From assembly GCA_012841175.1 (NCBI GenBank), contig DUVG01000082.1:1-8949 (forward strand): 8,949 nt of DNA, read 5' to 3'. The translations under genes and the position numbers were made by a program. Below, one piece after another: positions 7,337 to 8,949 of the stretch (its first letter is position 1; each line of letters begins with the position of its first letter). The stretch comes from Clostridium sp. (GTDB lineage Bacteria; Bacillota; Clostridia; Acetivibrionales; Acetivibrionaceae). Under the pieces are notes generated by a model that searched no databases, was not told where the DNA came from, and saw only the letters and a program-made list of their open reading frames with translations.

Positions 7337-7372
7337 AAAAAACACTCTACCTAAATAAGGAGAGTGTTTTTT
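7337..7372 (+). terminator. Rho-independent terminator after the pilus unit
   Basis: AAAAAACACTCT (7337-7348) pairs perfectly with AGAGTGTTTTTT (7361-7372), extended by CCT/AGG past a bulged A. The stem ends in a run of T. It starts 10 nt after the lipoprotein stop. The A-run on the 5' side means it could also stop transcripts coming from the other strand. Confidence 0.9.
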
Positions 7373-7443
7373 GTGGTATTTTTTTTAAATAAAAAACAAT
7401 ACTATTAATAGCTTAAATTTATACATATTGGAGATGTGGTAAA

Positions 7444-8190
7444 TTGGAAAAGAATAATGTTTTTAATAAATCATCAGTTACAGATACTAGTCAGGAGAAA
7501 AATAATATAGACATTAATGAAATAAAAGAGTTGGGGAAATCTAGAATTTCAAGCTCTAAAGGTAATATACACTGTCTTACTGTTATTGGTCAGATTGAGG
7601 GACATGTTGTTTTGCCTCCACAGAACAAGACTACAAAATATGAACATGTAATTCCTCAACTAGTTGCAATTGAGGAAAGTGATGAAATAGATGCTCTTAT
7701 GCTTATTTTAAACACTGTTGGTGGAGATGTAGAAGCAGGTCTTGCAATAGCTGAAATGATTGCTAGCATGTCAAAGCCAAGTGTCTCATTGGTATTAGGA
7801 GGAGGTCATAGCATAGGAGTACCAATGGCAGTTGCAACAAAGTATTCATTTATAGCACCTTCAGCAACAATGACAATACATCCTATACGATTAAATGGAA
7901 TGGTTATAGGTGTTCCACAGACTTATGAGTATTTTGACAAAATGCAGGAAAGAGTTGTAAAATTTGTTTCCAAAAACTCGAATATATCCCAGGAGGGTTT
8001 TAGAGAGCTGATGCTTAAGACAGGAGAACTTGCCAATGATGTAGGGACTATTCTTTTTGGAGATGAAGCTGTTAAAAAGGGAATAATTAATGAGACAGGT
8101 GGTCTATTTAATGCATTAGAAAAATTATATGAATTAATTGAGCTTAACAAAAGCGGAAAACTACACAGGCGCAAGGAGGAGCTACAATGA
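7444..8190 (+). CDS. tepA: ClpP-fold serine protease-like protein TepA (YmfB)
   Basis: This 248-residue protein matches the TepA (translocation-enhancing protein) branch of the ClpP/crotonase fold. After a poorly conserved N-terminus of about 40 residues come LNTVGGDVEAGLAIAEMIAS (89-108), LGGGHSIGVPMAVA (118-131) with the ClpP-type nucleophile Ser123, and ATMTIHP (141-147) with candidate catalytic His146. PQTYEYFDKMQERVVKFV (158-175) is typical of the family. Asp199 (ELANDVGT) is a candidate third member of the triad, but I am unsure of that alignment. It is a cytoplasmic protein with no signal peptide. Family members were linked to protein export and, in Bacillus, to degradation of small spore proteins during germination; the substrate here is unknown. 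The start is TTG 7444, with GGAGATGTGG (7430-7439) upstream and no nearby ATG. It overlaps ylzJ by 4 nt. Confidence 0.9.
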   Translation: MEKNNVFNKSSVTDTSQEKNNIDINEIKELGKSRISSSKGNIHCLTVIGQIEGHVVLPPQNKTTKYEHVIPQLVAIEESDEIDALMLILNTVGGDVEAGLAIAEMIASMSKPSVSLVLGGGHSIGVPMAVATKYSFIAPSATMTIHPIRLNGMVIGVPQTYEYFDKMQERVVKFVSKNSNISQEGFRELMLKTGELANDVGTILFGDEAVKKGIINETGGLFNALEKLYELIELNKSGKLHRRKEELQ

Positions 8191-8402
8191 TTTTATACTC
8201 TATAGTGCCAGTTGAAATTGTATTTGGGAATTTTAGTAATCAAATTAAAGAGAATGAGTACGTTGAGCTAGAATATTTAGGTGAAAAAATCATAGCAATT
8301 CCTTTGTCAAATAACAGGTATAAAATAGATAGAATAATAAGTACTTCACCAAAGGTATATTTAAATCCAAATCTGGCTCCTGGAACTATTATTGAACAAT
8401 AG
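8187..8402 (+). CDS. ylzJ: YlzJ-like small protein
   Basis: This is a 71-residue protein of the YlzJ-like family, recognised by the start MILYSIVPVEIVFGN and by its position directly after tepA, as in Bacillus. It ends in NPNLAPGTIIEQ. The function of the family is unknown, and no catalytic motif or signal is visible; a small beta-rich cytoplasmic protein is likely. ATG 8187 overlaps the tepA stop (ATGA), and AAGGAGGA (8173-8180) inside tepA serves as a strong binding site, so the two genes should be translated together. In Bacillus the next gene is spoIIIE; here a terminator follows 25 nt after the stop, so this synteny is broken. Confidence 0.88.
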   Translation: MILYSIVPVEIVFGNFSNQIKENEYVELEYLGEKIIAIPLSNNRYKIDRIISTSPKVYLNPNLAPGTIIEQ

Positions 8403-8426
8403 AATAAATTTAAACTTAGATTTAAT

Positions 8427-8462
8427 AAAGTGCCACACAGATTTTGCTGATGTGGCACTTTT
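8427..8462 (+). terminator. Rho-independent terminator after ylzJ
   Basis: AAAGTGCCACA (8427-8437) pairs perfectly with TGTGGCACTTT (8451-8461). The stem is extended by CAG/CTG past a bulged A, with loop ATTTTG. T-rich sequence (TTTTGTATTTT) follows, and the upstream A-run could make it work on both strands. Confidence 0.9.
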
Positions 8463-8513
8463 GTATTTTATATTATACATATATAGTGCCATGAAAAATA
8501 TTTTATAAACAGT

Positions 8514-8542
8514 AACACATTCAGTTTACATAACATAATATA
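8514..8542 (+). promoter_or_regulatory. Candidate sigma-K (or sigma-E) type sporulation promoter
   Basis: AACA (8514-8517) is followed after 16 nt by CATAATATA (8534-8542). This fits the sigma-K pattern mACm-N16-CATAnnnTA known from Bacillus. The -10 also partly fits sigma-E. A transcript start near 8549 would leave a leader of about 34 nt before ATG 8583. The site lies alone between a terminator and a Cys-rich gene, but the region is AT-rich, so a chance match is possible. Confidence 0.45.
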
Positions 8543-8582
8543 GTAGTAGATAGTAATTTGTATTTGTGGAGGTGGATATTTT

Positions 8583-8949
8583 ATGGACAAAAATAAGTCA
8601 GACAAATCAGGTAATAATCGTTATTTTTGGAGTGAAATGTCAGTAAATGATTGTGGTAAATGTGACAAGTGCGAACCAAAGTGCAAAAAAGGCAAGAAAT
8701 GTGACAAACCATACAAATATGATAATTGTGATGATATTATTCAGTATATTTGTCGTCTACTTGAGGAACAAAAGGAAAGTTTAAAAAATACAGAGAAAAT
8801 ACTAAAACTATTAACCAATGGATTGGCAGAGATAAAAACTGAGATAATCCAGATACTTGACACTTTAGCCAACGGTGAAGATTTTACAACAGGAGCATTT
8901 GTATTAAATGAAGATGCTGGCAGTGTCCTTGTAAATGTACTGAACAGAA
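8583..8949 (+). CDS. Cys/Lys-rich protein of unknown family, C-terminus outside the window
   Basis: The frame is open from ATG 8583 to the right edge (122 complete codons, no stop). GGAGGTGG (8568-8575) gives a strong binding site 7 nt before the ATG. No signal peptide or membrane helix is visible. Residues 24-40 hold a Cys/Lys cluster (C24, C27, C30, C34, C40) with GKCDKCEPKCKKGKKCDK, followed by C49 and C57. Residues about 50-95 are helical and heptad-like (ICRLLEEQKE through IIQILDTL), suggesting a coiled coil. The visible end turns hydrophobic (GAFVLNEDAGSVLVNVLNR). I do not recognise the family. Clustered Cys and Lys, lack of an export signal and the sporulation-type promoter upstream would fit a spore coat or exosporium-associated protein. 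A metal-binding protein is the alternative. Confidence 0.75.
   Translation, partial: MDKNKSDKSGNNRYFWSEMSVNDCGKCDKCEPKCKKGKKCDKPYKYDNCDDIIQYICRLLEEQKESLKNTEKILKLLTNGLAEIKTEIIQILDTLANGEDFTTGAFVLNEDAGSVLVNVLNR

Noticed and set aside
7373..7443. Promoter for tepA
   Set aside because: TTGTGG at 7371 and TACTAT at 7400 are about 23 bp apart, too far for sigma-A. Other matches in this AT-rich stretch are not above chance, although a promoter must exist given the terminator upstream.
7923..8174. 83-residue open frame on the - strand
   Set aside because: It is antisense to the conserved part of tepA.
8240..8458. 72-residue open frame on the - strand
   Set aside because: It is antisense to ylzJ, and its start lies within the terminator stem.
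1..8949. CRISPR array, tRNA or rRNA gene, insertion sequence
   Set aside because: I saw no regularly spaced repeats, no cloverleaf-like sequence, and no transposase or terminal inverted repeats in reading through the window.

Overview
The window is AT-rich, with strong GGAGG-type ribosome binding sites, tightly packed same-strand genes and a tepA-ylzJ pair. Together these point to a low-GC, probably spore-forming Firmicute of the Clostridia/Tissierellia type. Species cannot be fixed from the sequence. Every gene I can support is on the + strand.

Positions 1-7327 are the distal part of a type IV pilus (T4P) locus. It opens with the 3' end of a probable pilin or pseudopilin (stop at 321-323), followed by a perfect GC-rich hairpin with no clear U-tract. 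A leader of about 180 nt follows, with mutually exclusive pairings that reach the next ribosome binding site. Then come a GspJ/PilW-like minor prepilin (544), PilN (1170), a PilO-like protein with an unusually long C-terminal extension (1712), a second minor prepilin (2925), a very large 862-residue PilX/GspK-like prepilin without the usual Glu+5 (3413), and a lipoprotein of unknown family (6023). A strong rho-independent terminator closes the unit at 7337-7372.

By family knowledge, PilN and PilO form the inner-membrane alignment complex. The two Glu+5 minor pilins and the giant PilX/GspK-like protein probably form the priming or tip complex, with the giant protein displaying a large exposed domain. 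The lipoprotein is probably a membrane-anchored accessory on the outer face. No pilM, ATPase, pilC or prepilin peptidase gene lies in the window; they would have to be upstream or elsewhere.

Positions 7444-8402 hold a separate unit: the ClpP-fold protein TepA, overlapping by 4 nt with YlzJ, closed by a strong terminator at 8427-8462. In Bacillus this pair precedes spoIIIE, but here an unrelated gene follows. That gene (8583 to the right edge, incomplete) encodes a Cys/Lys-rich N-terminus and a predicted coiled coil. It is preceded by a sequence matching a sporulation sigma-K/sigma-E type promoter, so a spore-layer role is a reasonable but unproven guess.

The most interesting items are the switch-like leader before the minor pilin operon, the giant tip-type pilin, the extended PilO and the Cys-rich gene with a sporulation-type promoter.
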